Under the pieces are notes generated by a model. That model saw nothing but the letters and a program-made list of their open reading frames with translations, was not told the DNA's origin and did not search any database. The position numbers and the translations under genes were made by a program. A stretch of 64,000 nucleotides of DNA from Mesorhizobium sp. GbtcB19 (lineage in GTDB: Bacteria; Pseudomonadota; Alphaproteobacteria; Rhizobiales; Rhizobiaceae), in the NCBI RefSeq assembly GCF_019091085.1, contig NZ_JAGXJY010000005.1, positions 1 to 64,000 of the forward strand, in the 5' to 3' direction. Each line of letters begins with the position of its first letter. Position 1 is the stretch's first letter. Positions 11,128 to 21,255 of this stretch are shown here, piece after piece.

Positions 11128-11997
11128 TCACCGCTCGAACACCAGAACTCTGTCGTTGCCGCCGAGGTCGCTATGGGCGCCTGCCAGCCGATAGCCGGCT
11201 GCCGCGAATATCCCGGTGACCTCGTTTTTCTGCGTGTGGCCGATCTCGACCGCTACCTTGCCTTGCGTTTCCAGAAATCCTGCCGCCTCTGCGGCGATGA
11301 CCCTGTAGGGGTCCAAACCATCCGCACCGCCATCAAGGGCCTGGTGCGGGTCGAAATCGCGGACCTCGTCCTGCAGATTTCCGATGTCTCGACTGGATAT
11401 ATAGGGAGGGTTCGAGGCAATTACATGGTAGGACCCCGAAACTTTTTCGAACCAGTTGGAATGCAAGGCTTTGAAGCGCCCGCCGAGCCCCAGATTCCGG
11501 GCGTTTCCGACTGCCGTTGCCAGCGCATCGAGCGAAATGTCGACGCCTGTCGCGGTGGCTTGCGGGATAGAATGCAGCAACGCCAGCGCGATGGCGCCGG
11601 TGCCGGTGCCGAGATCGAGAAGGCGGCATTCGCCCAGCCTTTCGGCGGTTGCCCTGGCAAAGGGCAGGACGGCGTCAACCAATGTCTCGGTATCCGGGCG
11701 CGGCTCCAGCGTCTCCGGCGAGAGCGACAGGCGCAAGCCGTAGAATTCCCGATAACCGAGGATGCGGTGCACCGGTTCGCCTGCGACGCGACGCCTCAGG
11801 GCCGTTTCGATGACCGAAAGCGCCGCGGAAGCCACCTGTTGCCCCGGTTCGGCAATAGCCTGGGTGCGGGTCGTGCCGGAGAAATGTTCGACGATCAGCC
11901 GCGAATCGAGCGCGGGGTCGGCAATGCCGGCGGCGGCCAGCCGCTCGCGCGCTGCCCTGAGCAGCGGCCCGAGCGCGGCGGGCAGATGGTCAGCCAT
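11128..11997 (-). CDS. prmC: Peptide chain release factor N(5)-glutamine methyltransferase
   Basis: 289 residues. It methylates the glutamine of the GGQ motif of release factors RF1 and RF2 using S-adenosylmethionine. The SAM motif [12 protein letters not shown] and the catalytic NPPY near residue 196 ([12 protein letters not shown]) are intact, and an N-terminal helical domain contacts the release factor. The start ATG at 11997 overlaps the last 8 bp of prfA, its substrate gene, which indicates translational coupling. Context and motifs agree fully. Confidence 0.96.
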   Translation of the reverse strand: MADHLPAALGPLLRAARERLAAAGIADPALDSRLIVEHFSGTTRTQAIAEPGQQVASAALSVIETALRRRVAGEPVHRILGYREFYGLRLSLSPETLEPRPDTETLVDAVLPFARATAERLGECRLLDLGTGTGAIALALLHSIPQATATGVDISLDALATAVGNARNLGLGGRFKALHSNWFEKVSGSYHVIASNPPYISSRDIGNLQDEVRDFDPHQALDGGADGLDPYRVIAAEAAGFLETQGKVAVEIGHTQKNEVTGIFAAAGYRLAGAHSDLGGNDRVLVFER

Positions 11998-13069
11998 CGA
12001 GGCTCATATCGGCAAGCAGCTTCGACTGATGGTCGGCGATCAGCGCGTCGACCACCTCGTCGAGTTCACCCATCATCACCCGGTCGAGCTTGTAGAGCGT
12101 GAGGTTGATGCGGTGGTCGGTGACCCGCCCCTGCGGGAAATTATAGGTGCGGATGCGCTCCGAACGGTCGCCCGAGCCGACCTGCGATTTGCGCGATTCC
12201 GAGCGTTCTTCGTCCGCCCGGCTGCGTTCGAGATCGTAGAGCCGGGCGCGCAGGATCTGCATGGCCTTTGCCCGGTTCTGGTGCTGCGACTTCTCCGCCT
12301 GCACCACCATGATGCCGGTCGGCAGATGCGTGATGCGGACCGCCGAATCGGTGGTGTTGACGTGCTGGCCGCCGGAACCCGAGGCACGCATCGTGTCGAT
12401 GCGGATATCCTCGGCGCGGATTTCGATGTCGACCTCTTCGGCTTCCGGCAACACGGCAACCGTGGCGGCCGATGTGTGGATACGTCCGCTGGCCTCGGTC
12501 GCCGGCACGCGCTGCACGCGATGCACGCCCGACTCGAATTTCAGATGGGCAAAGACACCCCTGCCTGAAACCGTGGCGATGATTTCCTTGAAGCCGCCGG
12601 CATCGCCGTCGCTGGCCGACACCGTTTCGAACCGCCAGCCGCGCTCGGCCGCATAGCGCTCATACATGCGGAAAAGGTCGCCGGCGAACAAAGCCGCCTC
12701 GTCGCCGCCGGTGCCGGCGCGGATTTCGAGGATGGCGTTCCTTTCGTCGGCCGCGTCCTTGGGCAGAAGCAGTATCTGGATATCCTTCTGCAGCGCCTCG
12801 ATGCGCTCCTCGACCGCCGGCAGGTCCGCTTCGGCCAGCGCCCGCATGTCGGCATCGGTCGCCTTGTCGGCGAGCATCGCCTCGAGGTCCGCCTGCTCCT
12901 GTTCGGCGGCGCGCAGCGCCCGGATCTTGCCCACCATCTCCTGGATGTCGGCATATTCGGAGGCCATCTTCACATAGGCATCGGCGGCAGGTCCGGCCGC
13001 CATCTGCGCTTCGAGCATGTCGAAACGCTTGACGACTTGATCCATGCGGTCGCGGGGTAGATTGATCAT
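11990..13069 (-). CDS. prfA: Peptide chain release factor 1
   Basis: 359-residue class I release factor that recognises UAA and UAG. The codon-reading PAT tripeptide is at residues 189-191 ([10 protein letters not shown]) and the GGQ motif that triggers peptidyl-tRNA hydrolysis is near 233-235 (GSGGQHVN). PAT rather than SPF distinguishes RF1 from RF2. It starts 9 bp after ptsP with a weak ribosome site, so translation is probably coupled, and it overlaps prmC downstream. Confidence 0.97.
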   Translation of the reverse strand: MINLPRDRMDQVVKRFDMLEAQMAAGPAADAYVKMASEYADIQEMVGKIRALRAAEQEQADLEAMLADKATDADMRALAEADLPAVEERIEALQKDIQILLLPKDAADERNAILEIRAGTGGDEAALFAGDLFRMYERYAAERGWRFETVSASDGDAGGFKEIIATVSGRGVFAHLKFESGVHRVQRVPATEASGRIHTSAATVAVLPEAEEVDIEIRAEDIRIDTMRASGSGGQHVNTTDSAVRITHLPTGIMVVQAEKSQHQNRAKAMQILRARLYDLERSRADEERSESRKSQVGSGDRSERIRTYNFPQGRVTDHRINLTLYKLDRVMMGELDEVVDALIADHQSKLLADMSLDG

Positions 13070-13078
13070 GAGGCGATG

Positions 13079-15349
13079 CTACAGCGGAATGGAGCGGTCG
13101 TCGGCAAAGGCCTGAAGAAGAGCCCGCATCGGCAGCTTCTGGCTGGGCGCCATCAGATTGTCGTTGAAGAAGCCTTCCAGTTCCTGCAGCGGCAGTTCGG
13201 TCAGCATCGCCTTGACCGGGCCGATCGATGCCGGCGACATCGAGATCGAGCGGAAGCCGAGGCCGATCAGCGCCATGGCCGATATGGGTTTGCCGGCGAG
13301 TTCGCCGCAGAGCGTCACCGGCGTGTGGTTGCGCGCGCCGGCGTCGGCGATCATCTTCAGCACTCTGAGGAACGGCGTCGACAGGTTGTCGAAGCGGTCG
13401 GCAAGCTGGGTGTTGCCGCGGTCGACGGCCATGACGAACTGGAACAGGTCGTTGGAACCGACCGAGACGAAATCCACCGCCTTCATCAATTCGTCGAGCT
13501 GGAACAAGAGCGACGGCACTTCAAGCATCGCGCCGAGCTTGAGGCTGGTGGGCAAATGATGGGCAAAGCGCGACAGGTGCCGGACCTCGCGGTCGATGAT
13601 CTCGCGCGCCTGCGCGATTTCCGACAGCTCGGTCACCATCGGCAGCATCAGCTTCAGTTCGCGGCCGCCGCAGGCCTTCAGCAGCGCCCGGATCTGCGTC
13701 CGTAGCAGCCCTGGACGATCAAGTGTCAGCCGGATCGCCCGCCAGCCGAGCGCCGGGTTCTCTTCCTGGATCGCGCCCTTGAAGTAAGGCAGCACCTTGT
13801 CACCACCGATGTCGATGGTGCGGAAGGTGACCGGCTTGCCGCGCGCGGCGTCGAGCACGTCACGGTAAAGCCGCTCCTGCGCCTCAGCTCGCGGGAAGGT
13901 CGAGGCGACCATGAACTGCAATTCGGTGCGGAACAGGCCGATGCCGGCGGCGCCCGACTCGGTCAGCTGCGGCAGGTCGACGGCAAGGCCGGCATTCATC
14001 AGGAGATCGACCGCAACCCCATCCTTGGTCACCGACGGCTTCTTGCGCAGCTCGCGATAGACTTCCTGCCGCCGCGCCCGGAACCGGACTTTTTCGGCGT
14101 AGGCGGCCTCCAGGTCGGATTGCGGCCTGAGATGGATGGTGCCTTCCTCGCCGTCGACGATGATGGCATCGCCGTTTTCCGCCATGGAAACAGCGCCCTT
14201 TACTTGGCCCGCGACGGGAATACCCATGGCGCGCGCGACGATGACGACGTGGCTGGTCGCGGCACCATCCTCCAGCACCAGGCCGCGCAGCTTGTCGCGC
14301 GGATAGTCGAGCAATTCGGCCGCGCCCATCGAACGGGCGATCAGGATGGCGTCCTTGGGCAGCGAAGCCGCGACATCCTCAGGACCGCGCCCCATCAGCT
14401 GGCGCAACAGCCGGTTGGCGAGATCGTCGAAATCGCTCATCCGCTCGCGCAGATAAGGGTCGGTCATATGCAGCATGCGCGCGCGCATGTCGCTCTGCAC
14501 CTTTTCCACCGCCGCTTCCGCCGTCAGGCCGTTGCGGATCGCCTCTTCCAGCCGCCGCACCCAGCCGCGATCGTTGGCGAACATGCGGTAGGCCTCGAGC
14601 ACCTCGCGATGCTCGCCCTCGAACGCGACGTCGCGGCGCTCCAGCATGTCGTCGATCGACAGTCTGAGCGAACCCAGCGAGCGGTCGAGCCGGCGCACCT
14701 CCTCCTCGCTGTCCTCGTTGAACAGATTGGTGACGACGATGCGCGGCTCGTGCAGCACGACATGGCCGAGCCCGACGCCGTCATTGAAAGAAAGGCCGGT
14801 GAAGCTCACCGGGCGGCGCAGATCGAGCTCCAGCCCCGGCTTGGTCAGGCGGGCGAGATCGCCGGTGGCGATCATCTCGGCGATCACCATCGCCGTCGTT
14901 TCCAGCGCCTCGATCTCGTCTTCGCGATATTGCCGCATCGTCTTGTTCTGGACGACCAGGACGCCGAGCGTGCGCCCTGCCCTCAGCACGGGGACACCGA
15001 GGAAAGAATGGTAGATCTCTTCGCCGGTCTCCGGCAGGTAGGCGAAGGCCGGGTGCTCCTGCGCGTTGGACAGGTTGAGCGGCCGCGCGCTGGCGGCGAT
15101 CGTGCCGACCAGGCCCTGACCGAGCCTCAACTGTGCCAAGTGCACGGAGGTCGGGTTCAGACCTTCGGTGGCGTAGAGTTCGAGCACCGAGTCGGCGCGC
15201 AGCACATAGAGCGAGCAGACTTCGGCGACCATGTTGGAGGCGATGTCGCGCACGATGCGGTCGAGCCGCTCCTGCGGCTCCAGCGGCTCCTGCATGAGCT
15301 CGCGAAGCCGTTTGAGCAGAACGCGCGGGCCACTGGCCGTATCACGCAT
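13079..15349 (-). CDS. ptsP: Phosphoenolpyruvate-protein phosphotransferase PtsP (EI-Ntr)
   Basis: 756-residue first enzyme of the nitrogen PTS, which passes phosphate from PEP to NPr and so to EIIA-Ntr. A GAF domain (about residues 20-150) senses nitrogen status (glutamine in characterised rhizobial enzymes). It is followed by the NPr-interacting and phosphohistidine domain with the active His in GAATSHVVIVAR near 367, and the C-terminal PEP-binding barrel. ATG at 15349 gives the family N-terminus MRDTASGPRVLLKRLREL; an in-frame ATG at 15373 is possible. It lies between lysC and prfA, a standard arrangement in Hyphomicrobiales. Confidence 0.95.
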   Translation of the reverse strand: MRDTASGPRVLLKRLRELMQEPLEPQERLDRIVRDIASNMVAEVCSLYVLRADSVLELYATEGLNPTSVHLAQLRLGQGLVGTIAASARPLNLSNAQEHPAFAYLPETGEEIYHSFLGVPVLRAGRTLGVLVVQNKTMRQYREDEIEALETTAMVIAEMIATGDLARLTKPGLELDLRRPVSFTGLSFNDGVGLGHVVLHEPRIVVTNLFNEDSEEEVRRLDRSLGSLRLSIDDMLERRDVAFEGEHREVLEAYRMFANDRGWVRRLEEAIRNGLTAEAAVEKVQSDMRARMLHMTDPYLRERMSDFDDLANRLLRQLMGRGPEDVAASLPKDAILIARSMGAAELLDYPRDKLRGLVLEDGAATSHVVIVARAMGIPVAGQVKGAVSMAENGDAIIVDGEEGTIHLRPQSDLEAAYAEKVRFRARRQEVYRELRKKPSVTKDGVAVDLLMNAGLAVDLPQLTESGAAGIGLFRTELQFMVASTFPRAEAQERLYRDVLDAARGKPVTFRTIDIGGDKVLPYFKGAIQEENPALGWRAIRLTLDRPGLLRTQIRALLKACGGRELKLMLPMVTELSEIAQAREIIDREVRHLSRFAHHLPTSLKLGAMLEVPSLLFQLDELMKAVDFVSVGSNDLFQFVMAVDRGNTQLADRFDNLSTPFLRVLKMIADAGARNHTPVTLCGELAGKPISAMALIGLGFRSISMSPASIGPVKAMLTELPLQELEGFFNDNLMAPSQKLPMRALLQAFADDRSIPL

Positions 15350-15432
15350 CGCGGCTTGTTCTCCAATGGGCATTCCGCCCGCCGCAGTTTCTCCCGCGGC
15401 CGGCGCTCACGCAACAACTGACTCAGTTCTTG

Positions 15433-16686
15433 CTATTGCTTATCGAGCCCGTAGACGGAATGCAAAGTACGAACTGCAAGTTCCGTATAGGGACCGTCGA
15501 TCAGTATCGAGATTTTGATCTCGGAAGTGGTGATGGCGCGGATGTTGATCGCCTTGTCGGCCAGCGCCTTGAAGGCGGTGGCGGCAACGCCGGCATGGCT
15601 GCGCATGCCGATGCCGATGACCGAGACCTTCGACATGCCGGCTTCCGACTGCACGACATCATAGCCGACTTCGGGCTTGAGCTTTTCCAGGACGGCAAGC
15701 GCCTTGTCGACGTCGCCGGAGGGCACGGTGAACGTCATGTCGGTGAATTTGCCGTCCTCGGAGATGTTCTGGACGATCATGTCGACATTGATGTTGGCCT
15801 CGGCCAGCGGCCCGAAGATGCCGGCGGCAACACCTGGACGATCGCCGACGCGGCGCAGCGAAATCTGCGCTTCGTCCTTGGCGTAGGCAATTCCGGTGAC
15901 GACCTGCTGTTCCACGATCTCTTCCTCGTCGCAAATGAGCGTTCCGGGCGGATTGAGCAAATCCCCCATTCCGGGCGCATCGGGATCGTCGAAGGACGAC
16001 CTCACGAAGGTACGCACCCTGTGTACCATGGCAAGCTCGACCGAGCGCACCTGTAAGACCTTGGCGCCGAGCGAGGCCATTTCGAGCATTTCCTCGAACG
16101 AAATCTTGGCCAGCCGACGGGCTTTCGGCTCGATGCGCGGATCGGTGGTGTAGACGCCGTCGACATCGGTATAGATGTCGCAGCGGTCGGCCTTGACCGC
16201 GGCCGCGATCGCCACGGCGCTGGTGTCGGAGCCGCCGCGGCCGAGCGTGGCGATGCGGTTGTCGGGGCCGATGCCCTGGAAACCGGCGATCACCGCCACC
16301 TGGCCTTCGCCGAAGCGCTTGATCAGGAAGGCGCCGTCGATGTCGAGGATGCGCGCGGCGCCATGCGCGTTGTCGGTTTTGATCGGGATCTGCCAGCCCT
16401 GCCAGGATCGTGCATGAATGCCCATGTTCTGCAGCGTGATCGCCAGAAGACCGGCGGTGACCTGCTCGCCAGAAGCGACAACGGCGTCATATTCGCGCGC
16501 GTCGTGCATCGGCGAGGCTTCGCGCGTCCAGGCGACCAGTTCGTTGGTCTTGCCGGCCATCGCCGAGACCACGACGGCGACGTCGTGGCCGGCATCGACC
16601 TCGCGTTTCACATGCCGCGCCACATTGCGGATGCGGGCGATGTCGGCGACCGATGTTCCGCCGAATTTCATCACGATACGCGCCAT
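15433..16686 (-). CDS. lysC: Aspartate kinase (aspartokinase)
   Basis: 417-residue enzyme that phosphorylates aspartate at the first step of lysine, threonine and methionine synthesis. The N-terminal kinase domain starts KFGGTSVAD with the catalytic lysine, and GRGGSDTSAVA lies in the nucleotide/aspartate site. Two ACT domains follow (about residues 265-330 and 345-410), the usual site of lysine and threonine feedback. The length fits monofunctional class II enzymes. ATG at 16686. It heads a co-directional group with ptsP, prfA and prmC, although the 83-bp gap to ptsP may contain a separate promoter. Confidence 0.96.
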   Translation of the reverse strand: MARIVMKFGGTSVADIARIRNVARHVKREVDAGHDVAVVVSAMAGKTNELVAWTREASPMHDAREYDAVVASGEQVTAGLLAITLQNMGIHARSWQGWQIPIKTDNAHGAARILDIDGAFLIKRFGEGQVAVIAGFQGIGPDNRIATLGRGGSDTSAVAIAAAVKADRCDIYTDVDGVYTTDPRIEPKARRLAKISFEEMLEMASLGAKVLQVRSVELAMVHRVRTFVRSSFDDPDAPGMGDLLNPPGTLICDEEEIVEQQVVTGIAYAKDEAQISLRRVGDRPGVAAGIFGPLAEANINVDMIVQNISEDGKFTDMTFTVPSGDVDKALAVLEKLKPEVGYDVVQSEAGMSKVSVIGIGMRSHAGVAATAFKALADKAINIRAITTSEIKISILIDGPYTELAVRTLHSVYGLDKQ

Positions 16687-16898
16687 GGGAGCGAAATGCC
16701 TTTGACTGAAGCCGGCTCAAGGCCGGAACGGAAGAAAACGCCCGTATGACCGAGCGCGGAAAATGCGCGGCCTCCTTAGCCAAAACAGCAAGGCTTCGCA
16801 AGCGAGCGCGGCAATGGCAGGCCCGATGCCGCTCATCCTGACGCATTCCTGCCGCCGATCATGCCATAAGACGGCCGAAACACCCTTTGGAGATTCTC

Positions 16899-17195
16899 AT
16901 GGCCGAAACCCTGGAAATCGTCACTTTCCGGCTCAAGCCCGGCACCGAAGCCGGCTTTGTCGGCAATAACGGGATCATGAGCGACTGGCTTGCCCGGCAG
17001 CCGGGCTTTCTCAGCCGCGATCTCGGCAGGCGCGAGGATGGAAGCTGGGTGGATGTCGTGCGCTGGCAAAGCATGGAACAGGCCCGCGCGGCGGCGGACC
17101 GCATCATGACCGAGATCGGCGACAGCGAAGCCTTGCAAGCTATCGAGCCCGCCAGTATCGACATGAAACATGCCGAGGTCGCCCTCTCGCGCTGA
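16899..17195 (+). CDS. Small ABM-like (dimeric alpha/beta barrel) protein
   Basis: 98 residues. The pattern EIVTFRLKPGTEAGF, WLARQPGFLSRDLG, SWVDVVRWQSMEQARAA fits the antibiotic-biosynthesis-monooxygenase/stress-responsive barrel fold: strand, helix, PGF turn, strand, WxxxexA. Members range from cofactor-free monooxygenases to proteins with no known activity, so no reaction is assigned. ATG at 16899 follows TTTGGAGATTCTC and is preferred over an in-frame TTG at 16887. It is divergent from lysC and convergent with the diguanylate cyclase gene, 2 bp from its end. Confidence 0.75.
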   Translation: MAETLEIVTFRLKPGTEAGFVGNNGIMSDWLARQPGFLSRDLGRREDGSWVDVVRWQSMEQARAAADRIMTEIGDSEALQAIEPASIDMKHAEVALSR

Positions 17196-17197
17196 AA

Positions 17198-19429
17198 TTA
17201 ACCGGTCCTTTGATCCGCTGTCGAAATATCCCACTCCGGATCGACCTTGCCCAGCCCGGCCACGACCCGGTCGCGGCCGTCCGCCTTCGCCTGATAGAGT
17301 GAACGATCGGCCGCGTTGACGATCTCGACCCATGAGGCGCCGAGTTCGGGGAAGGCTGACACTCCGAACGACGCGGTGATGGTGCCCAGGGTGCGGCCGC
17401 GATGCGTCAGATGCAGATGCTTGATGGCCTTGCGCAATGCCTCGGCCCGCTCGGCGGCATCGGCGAGAGTGGTTCCCGGCATCATCAGCGCGAACTCCTC
17501 GCCGCCGTAACGCGAGACCACGTCGCTTTCCCTGGCATGGTCGAGCAGCGTGGCGGCGACCTGCTTGAGCACGAGATCGCCGGCCTCGTGACCGAAGGTG
17601 TCGTTGAACTGCTTGAAATGATCGACATCGAGCATGATCATGGCCATGGGGTGGCCCGAGCGCTCCAGGCGCCTCAGTTCGCGGGCGCTGGTTTCCTCGA
17701 GATAGCGGCGGTTGTAGAGGCCGGTGTTCGGATCGCGGATCGATTGCTGCCGCAGCGTCTCGCGCAGGCGCAGATTGGCGAGCGCCAGCGCCAGCGTGTC
17801 GACGACGCCGCGCAACACCTGTTGCCGCCGGGAAACCCAATCCGGCCTGTCGGCGGCATTGGGCTCGCATAGATGCACGATGCCCAGCGTTTCGCCCTGC
17901 GCCGCCAGCGGCACGCAGACATAGCCGCGACCGCCATTCTCGCTGATGTGGTTGCAACGCGGTGTCAGCATGCCCGGACCTGCGGCATGCTCCTGACCAC
18001 GGCGCAGGGCCCAGCAGTCTTCAGGCGCGAATTGCCCGACGCTGGAGCGGATTTCGCCCCAATGCGCCATCTCCTCGACCAGGTTGCGCGAGGCGCTGGT
18101 CAGGTGGACGCTTCCGCTCAAGCCGCCGAAAAAGTCCGGCATTGCCGAACCGACGACCGAAAACGCCTCCTGAAAGGTGACGCAGGCCTGCAGCAGTTCA
18201 CCGAGCTTGACCAGGCGGTTGGTGGCTTCCGAGGTTTGTTTCAGCTCCCGGTTCAGCACTGCCAGTTCCTCCGCGCGGTCATTGACCGCCCGCTCGGCGC
18301 TGCGCAGCTCGCTGATGTCGCTGAGCGTCAATACGATGCCGCCGCCGGCCCGGTTGAGCGGGTTGCAGCTGGCGATCACCGGCAGTTGCGAGCCGTCGGG
18401 CTTCACCAGCCGCACCTCTCCCTGATGCCGGCGGCCGGTGGCAAGCGTCAGGTCGACCGGGGAGGTTCCGGGCGGAAGCCTGTCGCCGGACATTCCCCGC
18501 ATATCCAGGATCGAGCGCCACTCCTGCCCCTCGATCCGGCTGGCGTGCCGCCCGGCAAGGTCGGCCGCGGCCGGGTTGACGGACACGATCCGCCCCTCGC
18601 CATCGATGACGGCGATGCCTTCGGCGACGGTGCGCACGATATCCTCGATATAGGCCTTCTGGTCGACGAGCTGCAGCCGCGAGGATTCCAGCTCCGACGC
18701 CATGCTGTCGAAGCCTTGCGCCAACTGCCCGAACTCATCCCTGGAGATGAGCCCGATGCGGGCCCCGGCGTCGCCGCGCGTCAACGAGCCGATGCCCCGG
18801 TTGAGGCTCGAAAGGCCGGCGCCGAAACGATTGAGCAGCAGGACAGCCGAAAACGCGGCGATCAGCATGGCCGCCGCAGTGCAAAGGCCGACAAGCCAGA
18901 GCATTGCGTTGGTGCGGTCCTGGGCGGCGCGCAACAGTGGCGTGTACTCGAACAGGACCGCGCCGACGGTCTTGCCGAGCGTATCCTTGATTGGCACCGC
19001 GACCAGGTTGATCGGCTCCGGCACGTCGGCGCTGTCCTCGACGAAGGCAAGCGGCTGATTGTCCTCGAGCACGCGGCCGACTTCATTGTCGTGATCGTGA
19101 CCGAACGGCTTGCCGACATTGTCTTCCTCGCCCGGTATGTCGGCAAGGATGGTCTTGTTGCGGTCGACGACGACGAGATCGCGATTCGAACTACGGTGCT
19201 GCAAGGCCACGAAGTCCCGTAACGCATCGGGCCTCTCGAACAAGGACCGTGGCGCATCGGAAGCCTTGAAGGCTATGGCGTCGGCCAGTTGCCGCCCCAC
19301 ACTCGTCGCTTCGGCGAGCGCCGCGGACTTGGTCAGCGACATCTGGGAGACGACCGCGACAGCACCCACAAGGCCGATAAGGGCCGCGGCGCTCAGCAGC
19401 GTGGCAATGATCTGGGTCTTGATGCGCAT
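17198..19429 (-). CDS. Membrane sensor diguanylate cyclase (HAMP-PAS-GAF-GGDEF)
   Basis: 743 residues, predicted to make c-di-GMP in response to an envelope signal. The order is a membrane segment at about 7-27, a periplasmic sensor (about 28-180), a second membrane segment near 190-215, HAMP ([12 protein letters not shown] within it), a PAS domain ([13 protein letters not shown]), a coiled coil, a GAF-like region, and a C-terminal GGDEF domain. The active site reads GGEEF near residue 641 and the product-inhibition site RESD stands five residues before it, so feedback control should be intact. ATG at 19429 with GAGAGGG upstream gives a proper first membrane helix; an upstream start at 19501 is unlikely. 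Confidence 0.92.
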   Translation of the reverse strand: MRIKTQIIATLLSAAALIGLVGAVAVVSQMSLTKSAALAEATSVGRQLADAIAFKASDAPRSLFERPDALRDFVALQHRSSNRDLVVVDRNKTILADIPGEEDNVGKPFGHDHDNEVGRVLEDNQPLAFVEDSADVPEPINLVAVPIKDTLGKTVGAVLFEYTPLLRAAQDRTNAMLWLVGLCTAAAMLIAAFSAVLLLNRFGAGLSSLNRGIGSLTRGDAGARIGLISRDEFGQLAQGFDSMASELESSRLQLVDQKAYIEDIVRTVAEGIAVIDGEGRIVSVNPAAADLAGRHASRIEGQEWRSILDMRGMSGDRLPPGTSPVDLTLATGRRHQGEVRLVKPDGSQLPVIASCNPLNRAGGGIVLTLSDISELRSAERAVNDRAEELAVLNRELKQTSEATNRLVKLGELLQACVTFQEAFSVVGSAMPDFFGGLSGSVHLTSASRNLVEEMAHWGEIRSSVGQFAPEDCWALRRGQEHAAGPGMLTPRCNHISENGGRGYVCVPLAAQGETLGIVHLCEPNAADRPDWVSRRQQVLRGVVDTLALALANLRLRETLRQQSIRDPNTGLYNRRYLEETSARELRRLERSGHPMAMIMLDVDHFKQFNDTFGHEAGDLVLKQVAATLLDHARESDVVSRYGGEEFALMMPGTTLADAAERAEALRKAIKHLHLTHRGRTLGTITASFGVSAFPELGASWVEIVNAADRSLYQAKADGRDRVVAGLGKVDPEWDISTADQRTG

Positions 19430-19733
19430 CAAGCCCTCTCTCTCGACACACGGCCGGCAATGTACATGCCAAAGGGCGGCCATGTCCGTGGAAATCGTCA
19501 ATCCAGTAAATTTGATGTTAAAGGCCGCCGAATCCGGCTCGTCACAACCCGGTTACGCCACACCCGGGCGATTTGTTTCGACGGCGCGGCAACCAAGCTG
19601 CCAGGTGCTGACTGAATGCGGGACCGCGCTCTCCGCATCACCTGGTTGCCGGCGCACATGGCAGCAGCCAAAAAAACCTGCCTTGACTTTCTTGGGCCGG
19701 GACCCGAGTTCTTGGCGTTCGAGGAGACCCGCC
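19430..19733. other. Divergent intergenic region between the GGDEF gene and ubiG
   Basis: About 300 bp that must contain both divergent promoters. CCTTGACTTTCTTG near 19680-19693 contains a TTGAC element that could be a -35 for ubiG, but a matching -10 is not evident. No gene, repeat or RNA recognised. Confidence 0.35.
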
Positions 19734-20483
19734 ATGCCAGAGCCCCGCCGATCGACCATCGACGCCGGAGAAGTCGAGCGCTTCTCCGCCCTTGCCGCCG
19801 AATGGTGGAATCCGAACGGCAAATTCCGTCCGCTGCACAAGTTCAATCCGGTGCGGCTTGCCTATATCCGCGACCAGGTGGCGGCGCGCTTTGGCCGCGA
19901 TCCGCGCGCGGCGCGGCCTTTCGAAGGCCTGCGCTTCCTCGATATCGGCTGTGGCGGCGGTTTGCTGTGCGAGCCGATGGCCCGGCTCGGCGCCGAAGTG
20001 GTCGGCGCCGACGCTTCCGCCACCAACATCGAAGTGGCGAAGCTGCATGCGGCGGAAGCCGGCGTCGGCATCGACTATCGCGCCACCACGGCCGAAGCGC
20101 TGGCGGATGCCGGCGAGACCTTCGATGTCATCCTGAACATGGAAGTGGTCGAGCATGTCGCCGATGTCGACCTGTTCGTCGCCAAATGCGGCCAGATGGT
20201 CCGCCCCGGCGGCATCATGTTCGTCGCCACCATCAACCGCACGCTGAAAGCGCTCGGGCTTGCCATCATCGGCGCCGAATACGTGCTGCGCTGGCTGCCG
20301 CGCGGCACGCATCAGTTCGGCAAGCTGGTGCGACCGGAAGAGCTTGGCAAGGCGCTGGGCGCCGCCGGTCTCACGGTGATCGACCGCACCGGTGTCATCT
20401 ACCATCCGCTGGCCGACCGCTGGCAGCGCTCGAAGGACATGGACGTCAATTACATGGTGCTGGCCGAGAAAGCTTCGGTCTGA
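19734..20483 (+). CDS. ubiG: Bifunctional ubiquinone O-methyltransferase UbiG
   Basis: 249 residues. It carries out both O-methylation steps of ubiquinone synthesis (2-polyprenyl-6-hydroxyphenol and 3-demethylubiquinol) with S-adenosylmethionine. The family N-terminus [25 protein letters not shown] is diagnostic, and SAM motif [13 protein letters not shown] lies near residue 68, followed by NMEVVEHV. The ATG at 19734 follows GAGGAGACCCGCC. In rhizobia ubiG often lies directly divergent from lysC; here two genes, the small barrel protein and the GGDEF protein, lie between them. Confidence 0.95.
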   Translation: MPEPRRSTIDAGEVERFSALAAEWWNPNGKFRPLHKFNPVRLAYIRDQVAARFGRDPRAARPFEGLRFLDIGCGGGLLCEPMARLGAEVVGADASATNIEVAKLHAAEAGVGIDYRATTAEALADAGETFDVILNMEVVEHVADVDLFVAKCGQMVRPGGIMFVATINRTLKALGLAIIGAEYVLRWLPRGTHQFGKLVRPEELGKALGAAGLTVIDRTGVIYHPLADRWQRSKDMDVNYMVLAEKASV

Positions 20484-20505
20484 TGCGCCCCCTCCCGGAA
20501 GGGAG

Positions 20506-20636
20506 TGCCGAGATTCAGGTCAGGCCGAGTCGAAAATTGTGACTTCCGAGAACCGGAGCGGAGCGTACTTGACGTACGCGAGCACCGGAAGCGCAGGAAG
20601 TCACAATTTGCAGGCCGGCATCACCTGATATTGGCA
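20506..20636. repeat. Long palindromic repeat, family B copy 1
   Basis: About 130 bp of nested inverted repeats. The ends (AGATTCAGGT near 20511, ACCTGATATT near 20623) pair imperfectly, AAATTGTGACTTCC (20534-20547) pairs perfectly with GGAAGTCACAATTT (20596-20609), and the centre is CGTAC-TTGAC-GTACG. The core CGAGAACCGGAGCG...GAGCACCGGAAGCGCAG is shared with copies at 48327-48472 and 50726-50896. It fills the gap between the convergent ends of ubiG and the flavin reductase gene. Confidence 0.85.
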
Positions 20637-20640
20637 TTCC

Positions 20641-21144
20641 CTAAGCATCCAATGGTCTGTAGCCGCCCCGCCAGTAGATCAGCGCCTGGCCGGCATCCTG
20701 GGTCCTGACCGCCTCGACCGAGCCGATGACGATCGAGTGCGTGCCGCGGTCGATCATCTCGTCGAGACTGCAGTCGAAGGCGGCCACCGCGTCGGTAAGC
20801 AGCGATGCGCCGGTCTTCAGCGTCGTCCACTCGGCACCCTCGTAGCGGTCCTTGCCCTTGACGCCGCCGAAGCCCGAGAACCGCTCGGCGATCCGCTGAT
20901 GCTGAGGCCCAAGCGAGTTGACGCCGAAATGCCGGTAGCGCTCGATGATCGGCCAGGTCGACGAAGAGCGGTTGACGCAGGCGATCACCTTCGGCGGCTC
21001 GGCCGACAGCGACACCACAGAAATGACGACGAGGCCGGAACGGTCATCGCCGACGCCGGCGGTGATGACGCTGACATTACCGACGATGAGCCGCATGGCG
21101 GCGCGGAAGTCTGTGACGCTGACCGTAGCTTCTGGCGTGGACAT
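20641..21144 (-). CDS. Flavin reductase family protein (FMN reductase component)
   Basis: 167 residues of the flavin-reductase-like FMN-binding family (HpaC/NtaB type). The N-terminus FRAAMRLIVGNVSVITAG, the SLSAEPPKVIACVNRSSSTW segment and F-GVNSLGPQHQRIAERFSG are typical of the small reductases that supply FMNH2 to a separate monooxygenase. ATG at 21144 with AAAGAGGAGAAGG upstream. It lies directly downstream of the LLM-class oxygenase gene on the same strand (111-bp gap) and is presumably its electron-supplying partner. Substrate unknown. Confidence 0.88.
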   Translation of the reverse strand: MSTPEATVSVTDFRAAMRLIVGNVSVITAGVGDDRSGLVVISVVSLSAEPPKVIACVNRSSSTWPIIERYRHFGVNSLGPQHQRIAERFSGFGGVKGKDRYEGAEWTTLKTGASLLTDAVAAFDCSLDEMIDRGTHSIVIGSVEAVRTQDAGQALIYWRGGYRPLDA

Positions 21145-21255
21145 GGCCTTCTCCTCTTTCGCCGAAAGCAATCCCGGCAAGAATGCGCAGCGGTTTTCCG
21201 TCCGCAATAGCGTCAAGACGGACTTAAGACTGGGTCAGCGAAGAGCTGAGCCGCT

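Noticed and set aside
14120..15421. 433-codon open frame opposite ptsP
   Set aside because: Shadow of ptsP; no homology pattern and an implausible composition.
15416..15428. Palindrome AACTGACTCAGTT between lysC and ptsP
   Set aside because: Looks like a weak terminator or operator, but without T tract, spacing or context that would support either.
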